Shown: piece after piece, positions 51,326-59,720 of the stretch | Layout of the letters: every line of letters begins with the position of its first letter | Numbering within the stretch: position 1 is the first letter of the stretch | From: an uncultured Clostridia bacterium | GTDB lineage: Bacteria > Bacillota > Clostridia > Peptostreptococcales > Anaerovoracaceae | Assembly: GCA_934233735.1 (NCBI GenBank) | Contig: CAKQGQ010000007.1 | Coordinates: forward strand, 1 to 64,000 | DNA: 64,000 nt | Direction: 5' to 3' | Program-made: the position numbers and the translations under genes | The notes under the pieces: model-generated | The model's input: the letters and a program-made list of their open reading frames with translations, nothing else | Databases searched by the model: none | Told to the model about the DNA's origin: nothing

Positions 51326-51728
51326 GTGTTTTCCTCAATCGCCGCTCACGCCTTAATGCAGGCACAAACATTACTACTCCAAGTAAGAAGTATAAAACTA
51401 AAACCGTAATTGAATAATCGAATGTCGGATAGAACTGATAAGCAATCCCCATAAACGGCCAAAGGAAGATTGTCCCAAAGAGGCTGTACGAAAACAGCAC
51501 CCCGCTGGCATAACAAAGTGCAAGTACCAATCCTATACTGCAGGCTTTTTTTAAAGAGAACTTCCTGTCATAAGTTAATCCGACACATATCATTAGCCAA
51601 AGTAAATATGCAATGCAGGAAAAAACAAGTGAGCCTTTGTCATGCATGCTGTTTCGCAAAATTACAAAGCCTGTGACCGCATTAAAAAGCAGTCCCCCTA
51701 TGATAATCCAAACTGTTTTCCGAGTCAT
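51312..51728 (-). CDS. Small integral membrane protein
   Basis: A 138-residue protein with four predicted membrane helices (about 5-24, 34-52, 61-83 and 103-124) and a basic tail RRERRLRKTRSSN. No family recognised. It lies between two ECF loci, on its own, 50 nt downstream of the DUF4367 gene. Confidence 0.7.
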   Translation of the reverse strand: MTRKTVWIIIGGLLFNAVTGFVILRNSMHDKGSLVFSCIAYLLWLMICVGLTYDRKFSLKKACSIGLVLALCYASGVLFSYSLFGTIFLWPFMGIAYQFYPTFDYSITVLVLYFLLGVVMFVPALRRERRLRKTRSSN

Positions 51729-51778
51729 GCCGCAATCCCCCTATCTTTGCATATCTTATATAAATTTTTCAGATTCCC

Positions 51779-52471
51779 CTATGATTCCGCCACATACTTC
51801 ATGTTCTCCGCAATCTTCACGACTTCCTGCTCCGGAATTCCGGCATCAAATCGGAACTCCAAAATCATTGTTTCGGTCGGGTAAGCAATTATGGTATGGT
51901 TTTCAAAGGCAATTCTTTTTCCGAGGTAATTTAAGATTTGAATGTCAGAAATCTGTGAATGCTCCGTATCGTAGGAGATTTCTGTCCCTTGCGAATATTC
52001 CGTAATAATCAGAGACTCTCCGCCCGTGCCCGGCTGAATCAAGAGGCACTTTTCCGGAATTTCTTCTGCATAAGTAATCTGATAACCATCCGGCAAATAG
52101 GTTGGATACCAGTAATCCTCCCACGAGCCTATCATGTCCAGCTCTGCAGGATTATGAATGGTCATGGAATTATTCTCATTGTTTTCAAACACCTGAAACA
52201 CAAACTGTCGGTAGGCATGCGAAGTCCCGATTGCAAGGGTATTGACGGAAAGAAAAATGAGAAGGAAAACCGCCGCCTTTTGCAAAATCTGCCGGCTTTT
52301 TCTCTTTTTCTGCCCTGCTGCATATTGCTTGTCGTAGAACTTTGCCGCTTCCAAAAGCTTCCCATCAAGCTGCGGGGAAAACTTTTTTCCTGCTTCATTA
52401 AGTTCTTCGTATTCGTTTTCAAACGCATCGTCTATTTTTCGCGCTAAGGCTTTCATCATTTTTTGCTCCAC
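51779..52471 (-). CDS. DUF4367 membrane protein, putative anti-sigma factor
   Basis: About 230 residues: cytoplasmic helix-rich N terminus, one membrane helix (about 63-85) and an outside DUF4367-type domain (WYPTYLPDGYQITYAEE, GESLIITEYSQG, IAYPTETMILEFRFD). DUF4367 domains are common on Firmicutes anti-sigma factors. GTG at 52471 is preferred; a GTG at 52480 lies in the AAAGGAGG site. It follows its sigma gene after a few nt. Confidence 0.82.
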   Translation of the reverse strand: MEQKMMKALARKIDDAFENEYEELNEAGKKFSPQLDGKLLEAAKFYDKQYAAGQKKRKSRQILQKAAVFLLIFLSVNTLAIGTSHAYRQFVFQVFENNENNSMTIHNPAELDMIGSWEDYWYPTYLPDGYQITYAEEIPEKCLLIQPGTGGESLIITEYSQGTEISYDTEHSQISDIQILNYLGKRIAFENHTIIAYPTETMILEFRFDAGIPEQEVVKIAENMKYVAES

Positions 52472-52485
52472 AGATTTCACCTCCT

Positions 52486-53007
52486 TTACTCATTTCTTTT
52501 TTTCATCTGTTTACGCAGTTTTTCGGTAATCCTGCTCAGCCGCATACGCACCAGCGACGGAGAAATTCCGATGACGGCTCCGATTTCCCTGCTGGTATAA
52601 CGACCTTCGTATTTGAGCGAGAGCAAAAGCCGCTCTTCCTCGCTGACTTCTTTGTAAACAGCTTCAATATCATCTATCGCATCTTCAGGAAAAGCCTCCG
52701 CATGAACAGCATCCTGCCCGATATTGTCTGCCTCCAAAAGATTTTCAAGTTCCTTCATTAAATCTTCCGCCTTCTGCGTGCTCCGCCAATAATCGGCCGC
52801 CGCATGCAAAATCATGCTGCGAAGATAGGCCCTCACAACCTTTTCGTTTGGCAGATTCAAATTCTCGTAATTCTGAAAGAAGCGCAGCCAAAGCGTCTGC
52901 GATAAATCCTCTGCCGTCTCTACCGCTCCCATCTTTCTAAGAAAACTGCCATATACCCAATACCTGTTTTCAAGGTAAATTTCTTCCATGCTTTGTTTTT
53001 TACTCAT
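52486..53007 (-). CDS. ECF-type RNA polymerase sigma factor
   Basis: A 173-residue sigma factor. Region 2: ETAEDLSQTLWLRFFQNYENL and VRAYLRSMILHAAADYWRS; region 4: LLLSLKYEGRYTSREIGAVIGISPSLVRMRLSRITEKLRK. It is paired with the DUF4367 anti-sigma candidate. A palindrome (53020-53043) separates its ribosome site from a sigma-A-like promoter. Confidence 0.9.
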   Translation of the reverse strand: MSKKQSMEEIYLENRYWVYGSFLRKMGAVETAEDLSQTLWLRFFQNYENLNLPNEKVVRAYLRSMILHAAADYWRSTQKAEDLMKELENLLEADNIGQDAVHAEAFPEDAIDDIEAVYKEVSEEERLLLSLKYEGRYTSREIGAVIGISPSLVRMRLSRITEKLRKQMKKRNE

Positions 53008-53019
53008 TTATCATACCCT

Positions 53020-53043
53020 CTTACACGTCACTTACCGTGTAAG
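53020..53043. promoter_or_regulatory. Palindrome upstream of the ECF gene
   Basis: CTTACACG (53020-53027) and CGTGTAAG (53036-53043) are exact inverted copies with 8 nt between. It lies between the likely transcription start and the start codon, so it is an operator or mRNA hairpin. Confidence 0.6.
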
Positions 53044-53046
53044 AAG

Positions 53047-53075
53047 ATTTTACCAAATCAAAGAAAGCCGCGCAA
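53047..53075 (-). promoter_or_regulatory. Promoter of the ECF/DUF4367 operon
   Basis: TTGCGC (53075-53070), 17-nt spacer, TAAAAT (53052-53047). Confidence 0.5.
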
Positions 53076-53084
53076 GCCTTGCTT

Positions 53085-53285
53085 TTATTTCTTCTTGAAA
53101 ACCTTTGCGAAGAAATCCGGTACGCTGCTCCATGACTTGTCTTTTCGTGCCAAAGTGCTCGTTCCTCCCCTGAGCGGATTAATCTTCGGCAATTCATCTT
53201 TTCCTTGTCGAATGCGTTCTTCGTTCATCTCTTCTGTGAGACTTTTGCTTGTATAAATCTTATCATCTTCAATTTTGCTTTTCAT
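53085..53285 (-). CDS. Small hypothetical protein under an ECF-like promoter
   Basis: A 66-residue hydrophilic protein, rich in Lys, Glu and Ser (LTEEMNEERIRQGKDELPKI near the middle, FFAKVFKKK at the end). AAAGGAGGA precedes the ATG, so it is likely real. The basic amphipathic end could bind membrane. It is preceded by the same promoter blocks as the ECF lipoprotein operon. No family recognised. Confidence 0.68.
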   Translation of the reverse strand: MKSKIEDDKIYTSKSLTEEMNEERIRQGKDELPKINPLRGGTSTLARKDKSWSSVPDFFAKVFKKK

Positions 53286-53310
53286 TTTGTTCCTCCTTTT
53301 CCCCTTCTAT

Positions 53311-53348
53311 ATATTAAGACGGAAAAAAGCGCAAAGTGCAACAAAGTT
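53311..53348 (-). promoter_or_regulatory. ECF-like promoter of the small protein gene
   Basis: Minus-strand AACTTTGTTGCACTTTGC (53348-53331), then about 8 nt later CCGTCTTAATAT (53322-53311). It matches the site at 51280-51241 at 17 of 18 positions in the upstream block and has the same CGTCTT in the downstream block. Confidence 0.65.
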
Positions 53349-53401
53349 TTTTTAAATTTTTTAAGTTGTGGTATATTTATAGGAAACAGGAGGAAGTGCA
53401 T

Positions 53402-54436
53402 ATGATGAGATTTAACAACGATTATAACCATTCGGCGCATGAATGCGTCCTTAAGCTGCTTGAAAAGACCGCAGGCGAAGGCTGCGGCGGCTACGGAGAG
53501 GACATCTGGTGCGACGAAGCAAAAGAGCTTATCAAAAAAGAAATCGACAGACAGGATGCAGACGTCTTTTTCTTCGCCGGGGCTACGCAGGCAAATTTCG
53601 TAGTGACGGCGGCGGCACTGCGCCCGATTGAAAGCGTAATCTGCGCCCAAACAGGACATATCAACTGTCACGAGGCTGCTTCGATTGAAAATACAGGACA
53701 TAAGATTTTGGAACTGCCGGGCGTTGACGGCAAGCTGAGCGCACAGCAGATAGAGGCTTGCGCTTCGGAATATTTTAACGACGGCGAGCCGGAGCATCTC
53801 ACCGTTCCAAAAATGGTATATATTTCATTTCCTACGGAGCTCGGAACGCTGTACTCGCTTGAAGAACTGAAAGAAATTAGGCAGGTATGCGATAAATACG
53901 GCATGTATCTCTTTGTGGACGGTGCGCGCATGGGCTATGGACTCGGCTCGGAGGCGAACGATATCAGCCTGCGGGATTTCGGACAGCTTGCGGATGTTTT
54001 CTATCTCGGCGGAACGAAATGCGGTGCACTGTTCGGCGAAGCGGTTGTTCTGCTTGCCGATTCGCTCAAGCACAGGTTCAAAACCTATATGAAGCAGAAC
54101 GGTGCTGTCCTCGCAAAAGGCTGGCTCCTCGGATTGCAGTTCTATGCGCTTCTTGAGAACGGAGAATATTTTAAGATTACGGCACGCGCAGACAAGTTGG
54201 CAATGCGTCTGAAAGAGGCTTTTGCGAAGAAAGGAATTCCGTTTGCGGTAGACAGCCCGACCAACCAGCAGTTCGTGATTCTGACCCCGCTGCAGGAGGA
54301 AAAGCTTGCCGAGAAGTATATTTTCGAGGGCATGGGAACGCTCGAAGACGGCAGAAAGAAGGTCCGCTTCTGCACAAGCTGGTCAACAACGGATGAGGAA
54401 ATACAGGCACTGATTGCGGATATACAGGCGCTGTAA
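53402..54436 (+). CDS. Low-specificity threonine aldolase-like PLP enzyme (copy 2)
   Basis: About 344 residues, paralogous to 44440-45462. RFNNDYNHSAHECVLKLL begins the fold; the cofactor Lys is in YLGGTKCGALFGEAVV, the Asp in FVDGARMGYG and the stacking His in NCHEAASIE. The substrate region differs from copy 1, so the preferred amino acid may differ. ATG 53402 follows AGGAGG by 8 nt; the frame reaching back to 53336 crosses the promoter and is rejected. Confidence 0.88.
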   Translation: MMRFNNDYNHSAHECVLKLLEKTAGEGCGGYGEDIWCDEAKELIKKEIDRQDADVFFFAGATQANFVVTAAALRPIESVICAQTGHINCHEAASIENTGHKILELPGVDGKLSAQQIEACASEYFNDGEPEHLTVPKMVYISFPTELGTLYSLEELKEIRQVCDKYGMYLFVDGARMGYGLGSEANDISLRDFGQLADVFYLGGTKCGALFGEAVVLLADSLKHRFKTYMKQNGAVLAKGWLLGLQFYALLENGEYFKITARADKLAMRLKEAFAKKGIPFAVDSPTNQQFVILTPLQEEKLAEKYIFEGMGTLEDGRKKVRFCTSWSTTDEEIQALIADIQAL

Positions 54437-54440
54437 TGCA

Positions 54441-54465
54441 AAAGACGGGTTTACACCCGTCTTTT
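54441..54465. terminator. Bidirectional terminator between aldolase copy 2 and tRNA-Arg
   Basis: AAAGACGGGT-TTAC-ACCCGTCTTT forms a perfect 10-bp stem with A-run before and T-run after. It lies 5 nt after the aldolase stop and about 10 nt after the tRNA 3' end. Confidence 0.9.
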
Positions 54466-54474
54466 TCGATATTA

Positions 54475-54549
54475 TGGTGACTCCTCGGGGAATCGAACCC
54501 CGATCAATGCCTTCGGAGAGCACTACTCTATCCGTTGAGCTAAGGAGCC
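54475..54549 (-). tRNA. tRNA-Arg (anticodon CCG)
   Basis: The minus strand folds into a full cloverleaf: acceptor GGCTCCT with AGGAGTC (one G-U), D arm GCTC...GAGT, anticodon loop CTCCGAA (anticodon CCG, reads CGG), T arm CGGGG-TTCGATT-CCCCG, discriminator A and encoded CCA. Length 75 nt. Confidence 0.95.
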
Positions 54550-54691
54550 ATATTACGAAGTATTTTTTGCATGCATTTTCGCCTGCAACCTCTTTAGTAT
54601 ACAATATTTTATGAGAAAAGTAAATATTTAAATCCTTGGATTCGTAATTAATTGCGAAAGGGTTGCAGCGTTAGGGTTTCATGCGGCCCGG

Positions 54692-54939
54692 AATGTATAT
54701 TTGCACGAAAAGCCGCAGTTTTTTAGCTGCTTTTCGTGTATTTTTTTCCATATAATGTAAAACGCTTTCTGTCCGCATAAAAGTGAAAAAAATATAAACC
54801 TTTGAATCGTTGAAATTTCAATCTTCAAAAAAATGTAAATTTTTAAAAGTGACCAAATTTCGCGTGAAACATCCGTGAAACATTCAAAAATACACGAATT
54901 GGGTGTCATTTTTTGAAGAATTTCGTGTAAATATACATT
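54692..54939. repeat. Nested inverted-repeat element in a 470-nt gene-free gap
   Basis: The gap 54550-55019 holds no convincing gene. Outer arms 54692-54710 and 54921-54939 are inverted copies at 18 of 19 positions. Inner arms 54733-54745 and 54886-54898 are exact 13-bp copies. The centre 54810-54821 is the palindrome TTGAAATTTCAA. All three share the centre 54815.5. Local hairpins built on CACGAA/TTCGTG lie in each arm, and one (54704-54738) is followed by a T-run. It may be a MITE-like element or a structured RNA. Confidence 0.6.
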
Positions 54940-55019
54940 TTCCCAATAAATGTAAGACTCCTCATGGTCGAAGCAGGGCCATACAAGCCCGCTCAGGGGC
55001 AGAACCAAGTCGACGTACC

Positions 55020-56138
55020 CTATATCTCAATCGTATAGGACTTTTTCTCCGGAAAAAGCGTCATCTGCAGGTTTTTTTCGTCGCTGGTGCTTGCTGCGAT
55101 TTCAATCTCGCCCTGCCTGTCAGGCTGCATGATAAAATCAAACTTCATTTCTTCGCCGACAAAGCGTTTCAGGCAGGTGGCAATCGCCACGGCACCGCTG
55201 TCGCTGCAGATCCACTTTCGGCCGAGCTTCGATGCTGCGGCGGCCAAAGTGCCGCTGCCGCAGAAGAAGTCCGCAACCAGGTCGCCTTCGCAGCTTGCGG
55301 CTTCGATAATCCGGCAAAGCAAAGCTTCCGGTTTTTGGGTCGCATAGCCCGTGCGCTCGCCGGAGGTGCGGCCTACCATGTCAATCTTCCAGACATCCTT
55401 CATGTTTACCATCGTGTACCAGCCGATTTCATCGCAGAATTCTTCCACGCCTTTGAAGTGGTAAGGCTTAAGCGCGCGGTTATAGGATTTTTCCTTCGGC
55501 AGCTTGAGATAATACTTCTTGGTTTTACCATAAACCAGGATATTGTCGTGCTTGCGCGCGAAATGGCGTTTGCTGCTGCCGCCGGATTTATACTGCCATA
55601 TGATTTCGTTGATAAAGTTTTTGTCGCTGAAAATCTCGTCCAGAAGGATTTTGGCATAGTGAACACTGTGCCAGTCTAAATGCACCCAAATCGTTCCGTC
55701 GTCTGCAAGCAGATCGCGCATGAACAAGAGCCGCGTGCAAAGCATTTTCAGATACTGCTCCATGCCTTGTTCCCAGATATCCTCGTAAGCTAAGTGTTTG
55801 ACCTTCCGCGATTTCGCAGGTGCGGCAGACACAGCGGAAGCTGCGCCGGAATTGCCCTCAGCGGCAGCGGTAGTTTCGGCTGCGACATGGAGCGTTGCCT
55901 CATAGTTCGCTTTGCTGAAAAACGGCGGGTCGATGTAAATCAATTTTATCTTGCCGCGCATATCGCGCTCATCCAGAAGGTACTTCATGAATCCTGCGTT
56001 ATCTCCGAATGCGAAAAGATTATCTGCGCATGAAAAATCACGCAGAACCTCGGAGTGGATGAACTCCGAGGGCTGCGTCTGCTCATATTCTTTACGGCTG
56101 TCTTCTATAATTTTCGCAAAACTACTGATTAAGCTCAT
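55020..56138 (-). CDS. Site-specific adenine DNA methyltransferase (orphan)
   Basis: A 372-residue N6-adenine methyltransferase of the beta class: the catalytic YIDPPFFSK (motif IV) precedes the SAM-binding DFFCGSGTLAAAA (motif I), with TQKPEALLCRII between. An Ala/Ser-rich insert (about 85-110) is unusual. No restriction endonuclease gene is adjacent, so it is an orphan methylase or a regulator of gene expression. It follows the acyl-CoA synthetase after 13 nt. Confidence 0.9.
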   Translation of the reverse strand: MSLISSFAKIIEDSRKEYEQTQPSEFIHSEVLRDFSCADNLFAFGDNAGFMKYLLDERDMRGKIKLIYIDPPFFSKANYEATLHVAAETTAAAEGNSGAASAVSAAPAKSRKVKHLAYEDIWEQGMEQYLKMLCTRLLFMRDLLADDGTIWVHLDWHSVHYAKILLDEIFSDKNFINEIIWQYKSGGSSKRHFARKHDNILVYGKTKKYYLKLPKEKSYNRALKPYHFKGVEEFCDEIGWYTMVNMKDVWKIDMVGRTSGERTGYATQKPEALLCRIIEAASCEGDLVADFFCGSGTLAAAASKLGRKWICSDSGAVAIATCLKRFVGEEMKFDFIMQPDRQGEIEIAASTSDEKNLQMTLFPEKKSYTIEI

Positions 56139-56151
56139 TTTTCCCGTCCAA

Positions 56152-57882
56152 TTAAATCGTATTGTTATAGCTGAGTTCTTCCTGCCACTCTCGATTGATC
56201 TTTTCGATTTCCGGATTTCGTTTGACCTTTTGCGTGGTCGTCTTAATCATCGGCTCGTCGGTCAAAAGGAAGTGGTGCAGATTCTTGAATTTCGGAAGCT
56301 TATCGTTTACGGATGCAAGATCCTTTCTCACTCTTTCGGCAAGTTCCGCAAACGAAATGCCCTCTGCATCCAGATACTCCGGCTTGTAGACGATCTTCAC
56401 CCAAAGCACCAGTTCGTTGTGCTTTTCACGCGTGAAAACAAGGCTTTCCGCCACATATGGGAAGGCTTCCAGAAGGCTTTCGATTTCCTCAGGGAAAACA
56501 TTTTTTCCGTTTTTCATAACGATGACATTTTTCTTTCGGCCTGTAATCCATAAATGTCCGGCTTCGTCAAATTTTCCTAAGTCGCCCGTATGGAACCACC
56601 CGTCCTGTATTACCGCTGCTGTTTCTTCCGACTGATTCAGGTATCCGAGCATTACATTCGGTCCCTTGGCTACGATTTCGCCGATTCCGTTTTCGTCCTT
56701 GTCCTCGATGACAACCTGCATGCTCGGCATCGGTCTTCCGACGGAGCCCGCTGCAAGATCCTCGGGACATTCCGCGGCAATTACCGGAGAAGTTTCCGTG
56801 AGCCCGTACCCCTGAATCGTTTCAATGCCGAAGTCGTTCAGACCTTTGGCGGTTTCTTTCAGCAAAGGCGCCGCGCCGCAGATAATCAGGCGCAGGTGAC
56901 CTCCCATGCCTTCGATAATCTTTGAGAAGACTTTTCTGCGCATCCAGACACTTCTAAAACCCGGGATTCTGGTCAGGGAAAGTCCGAAATTCACCTTGCC
57001 TTCCATGCCCTCTTTGCGGATTTTCTGCCATATTTTCTTATACATATTTTCAACCAAAAGCGGTACGCCGACGAAAACCGTCACACCGTATTCGGCTAAG
57101 TTTTTGCTGATATACTTCAGACCGTCGCAGAACACGCTGCAGGCCGCGGATGCCATGAAAACAAGCACGCCGACCAGTCCGAAGCTGTGATGAAGCGGAA
57201 GAAATGCCATGTTGACATCCGACACATAGAACCTTTCGTAATGCTGCATATCGGTGATATTGCTCATAATATTCTTATGGCTGAGCATAACCGCCTTCGA
57301 CATGGAAGTCGTTCCGGATGTGAATAAAATCACCGCCATATCATCCGCCTCCATCTGTGCGTCGTAAAATGCCGTACTTCCGTTCAAAATCGCCTGCTCG
57401 CCGATTTTTTTCATTTCGCTCAGGCGTTCTTCCTCGCCCGTCATTTTATAGACCTTAATGTCAAGAGCCTCTTCGCCCTCTTCCTTCAATGCCAAAGCTT
57501 CCTGCACCAAAGGTTCGTGCTTCTTATCGCAGAAGATTGCTTTGGCACCGCTTCGCTCAAGGCAGCTGCGAAGCTCTGTCGCTGTAAAGCCTTTATCAAG
57601 CGGAACGGCTACGCCGCCCCCGCACACAATCGACAGGAAGACCTGAAACCACGGATAAGAGTTTTCGCCGATAATCGCAACGCGTTCTTTGCCCAGTCCG
57701 TCTTCATAAAGCGCGGTTCCGAGGTTGCGTACTTCCGTAAGCAGCTCGAAGAAAGAGATTTTGCGAATTTTCCCCTGTTCTTTTCTTTTAAATGCCGGTT
57801 CCCCCGGGAATTTCTTCACGACAAGGTTCAGCATTTCCTTTATCGTTTTTCCGTTATTGATATAGCGTTTTTTTCTGCTCAT
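56152..57882 (-). CDS. AMP-dependent acyl-CoA synthetase (long-chain type)
   Basis: A 576-residue adenylate-forming enzyme. The P-loop is VILFTSGTTSMSKAVMLSH; later motifs are QGYGLTETSPV, GWFHTGDLGKFDEAG and GRKKNVIVMKNGKNVFPEEIE. It activates a carboxylic acid, likely a fatty acid, to acyl-CoA. The C-terminal Lys seen near KTTTQKVKRNP is the catalytic one. Two Met codons are possible; the second (57882) has better spacing to GAGAGG. Confidence 0.9.
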   Translation of the reverse strand: MSRKKRYINNGKTIKEMLNLVVKKFPGEPAFKRKEQGKIRKISFFELLTEVRNLGTALYEDGLGKERVAIIGENSYPWFQVFLSIVCGGGVAVPLDKGFTATELRSCLERSGAKAIFCDKKHEPLVQEALALKEEGEEALDIKVYKMTGEEERLSEMKKIGEQAILNGSTAFYDAQMEADDMAVILFTSGTTSMSKAVMLSHKNIMSNITDMQHYERFYVSDVNMAFLPLHHSFGLVGVLVFMASAACSVFCDGLKYISKNLAEYGVTVFVGVPLLVENMYKKIWQKIRKEGMEGKVNFGLSLTRIPGFRSVWMRRKVFSKIIEGMGGHLRLIICGAAPLLKETAKGLNDFGIETIQGYGLTETSPVIAAECPEDLAAGSVGRPMPSMQVVIEDKDENGIGEIVAKGPNVMLGYLNQSEETAAVIQDGWFHTGDLGKFDEAGHLWITGRKKNVIVMKNGKNVFPEEIESLLEAFPYVAESLVFTREKHNELVLWVKIVYKPEYLDAEGISFAELAERVRKDLASVNDKLPKFKNLHHFLLTDEPMIKTTTQKVKRNPEIEKINREWQEELSYNNTI

Positions 57883-57917
57883 TTCCATTTCCTCTCTTAT
57901 GCCAAATACATCTAGTA

Positions 57918-59720
57918 TTAATAACTATGTTTTTTGTTATTATATAGCAGATACGGTATCAAGTCAACTCTGCCTGCCTTTTTTAAAGCCTTGCGCACGG
58001 TTTCAGCGTTTTCCCTCTTGTTATAGTGTATCAAAGCGCGCTGCATTTTCTTTTCCTCCATATCCTTTGCCACATAAACCGGCTGCATGGTGAACGGGTC
58101 AAGCTCCGTATAGTACATACAGGTCGCCAGCGTCCCCGGCGTCGGATAAAAGTCCTGCACCTGATCCGGCACGAAGCCGTATTCCTTCAGAAAAAGTGCA
58201 AGCTCAACCGCATCCTCGAGCGTGCTGCCCGGATGACTGGAAATCAGATACGGAATTAAATACTGCTTCAAGCCAAGCTGTTTATTCGCCCGCTTATATT
58301 TCTTATCAAAAGCCAGAAATACATCTGCAGACGGTTTTCTCATATAGTAGAGCACCTGCGGCGCGATATGCTCCGGCGCCACCTTCAGCGTCCCGCTCAC
58401 ATGGTATTTGCAAAGTTCTTCGATGAACTTATCCGCTTTCGGGTCCGCCATCAGATAGTCGTAGCGAATGCCGGAACGGATAAAGACCTTTTTCACGCCC
58501 GCTATGCTGCGAACTGCCCGCAAAACATCCAGATAGTCGCTGTGGTCCACCTTCATGTTCCCGCACACGCCCGGATACAGACAATCCTTATGCGTACAGA
58601 CACCTTTTGTGAGCTGTTTTTCACATGCCGGAAAGCGGAAATTCGCTGTCGGCCCGCCCACATCGTGGATATATCCTTTGAAATCTTTTTTTCTTGTCAA
58701 AGCCTTTGCTTCGCGCACAATGGATTCCTTGCTTCGGCTTCTGACCTGTCTTCCCTGATGGTAGGTCAAGGCACAAAAGCTACAGCCTCCGAAGCAGCCC
58801 CGCGAGCTCACAATGCTGAACTTAATCTCTTTAAATGCCGGAATGCCGCCCTGCGCGTCATAGCTCGGATGCCATTCGTTTTCAAAAGGCAGGTCGTAAA
58901 TGTCATCCAGCTCCTGTCTTTCGAGCGGCGACTGCGGCGGATTCTGCACGACATAAACCGTATCGCTGTACTTTTCCGCAAGTGTCGGTGCAGAAACTGC
59001 GTCGTGGCTTCCGTACTGCACGGCAAAACTCTTCGCATAAGCTTTTTTATCATTTGCTATTTCATCAAAGGACGGAAGAAGAACCACATCCTCCATCCCC
59101 GGTTTTTCAAGGTTCTTTGCACGGTAACAGGTTCCTCGCACCCACGTAATGTCCCGCGCCTGTATTCCGCTGTCGAGCGCCTCTGCAATTTCGATAATCG
59201 CCCGCTCGCCCATTCCGTAAATCAGAAGATCTGCTTTGGAATCCAGCAAAATCGAGCGGCGCACCTTGTCGCTCCAGTAGTCATAATGTCCCAATCGCCT
59301 GAGGCTGGCTTCCAGTCCGCCGATGATGACAGGTACATCCTTGTAGGCTTCTTTCGCACGGTTTGCATAGACGATGACCGCGCGGTCGGGACGCTTTCCC
59401 GCTTTTCCGCCCGGTGCATATTCGTCGGTTTTCCGCCTGTGTTTGAACACCGAGTAGTTGTTGACCATGGAATCGACCACACCACTGTTAATCAGAAAGC
59501 CCAGATGCGGCTTTCCAAATACGCGAAAATCCTCAGCCGACTTGTAATTCGGCTGAGGTAAAATTGCGACCTTATATCCATATTGTTCGAGGAGCCTGCC
59601 TATAATGGCAGTGCCAAACGAGTGGTGATCCACATAAGCGTCCCCCGTGACAAGCACGAAGTCAACCTCGCTCCACCCGCGCTGCTCCATTTCCTTTCGG
59701 CTAATCGGTAAAAAACTCAT
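57918..59720 (-). CDS. YgiQ family radical SAM protein
   Basis: A 600-residue protein with the radical SAM iron-sulfur motif SSRGCFGGCSFCALTYHQGR (C-x3-C-x2-C), preceded by an N-terminal domain DFVLVTGDAYVDHHSFGTA typical of YgiQ. More Cys are in ACEKQLTKGVCTHKDCLYPGVCGN. The reaction is not known. Start overlaps the upstream permease stop (ATGA). Confidence 0.94.
   Translation of the reverse strand: MSFLPISRKEMEQRGWSEVDFVLVTGDAYVDHHSFGTAIIGRLLEQYGYKVAILPQPNYKSAEDFRVFGKPHLGFLINSGVVDSMVNNYSVFKHRRKTDEYAPGGKAGKRPDRAVIVYANRAKEAYKDVPVIIGGLEASLRRLGHYDYWSDKVRRSILLDSKADLLIYGMGERAIIEIAEALDSGIQARDITWVRGTCYRAKNLEKPGMEDVVLLPSFDEIANDKKAYAKSFAVQYGSHDAVSAPTLAEKYSDTVYVVQNPPQSPLERQELDDIYDLPFENEWHPSYDAQGGIPAFKEIKFSIVSSRGCFGGCSFCALTYHQGRQVRSRSKESIVREAKALTRKKDFKGYIHDVGGPTANFRFPACEKQLTKGVCTHKDCLYPGVCGNMKVDHSDYLDVLRAVRSIAGVKKVFIRSGIRYDYLMADPKADKFIEELCKYHVSGTLKVAPEHIAPQVLYYMRKPSADVFLAFDKKYKRANKQLGLKQYLIPYLISSHPGSTLEDAVELALFLKEYGFVPDQVQDFYPTPGTLATCMYYTELDPFTMQPVYVAKDMEEKKMQRALIHYNKRENAETVRKALKKAGRVDLIPYLLYNNKKHSY

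Noticed and set aside
54679..55008. 109-codon frame in the gap after the methylase
   Set aside because: It runs straight through the nested palindromes and its Phe/Ile/Lys-rich translation reflects AT-rich repeats; no good ribosome site.
54475..55019. tRNA-Arg as an integration site of a genomic island
   Set aside because: The 3' end of the tRNA faces the aldolase gene, no integrase is near and no repeat of the tRNA 3' end was found in the window.
54903..55679. 258-codon frame opposite the methylase
   Set aside because: Antisense shadow of the methyltransferase.
58368..59561. 397-codon open frame opposite ygiQ
   Set aside because: Antisense shadow of the radical SAM gene.
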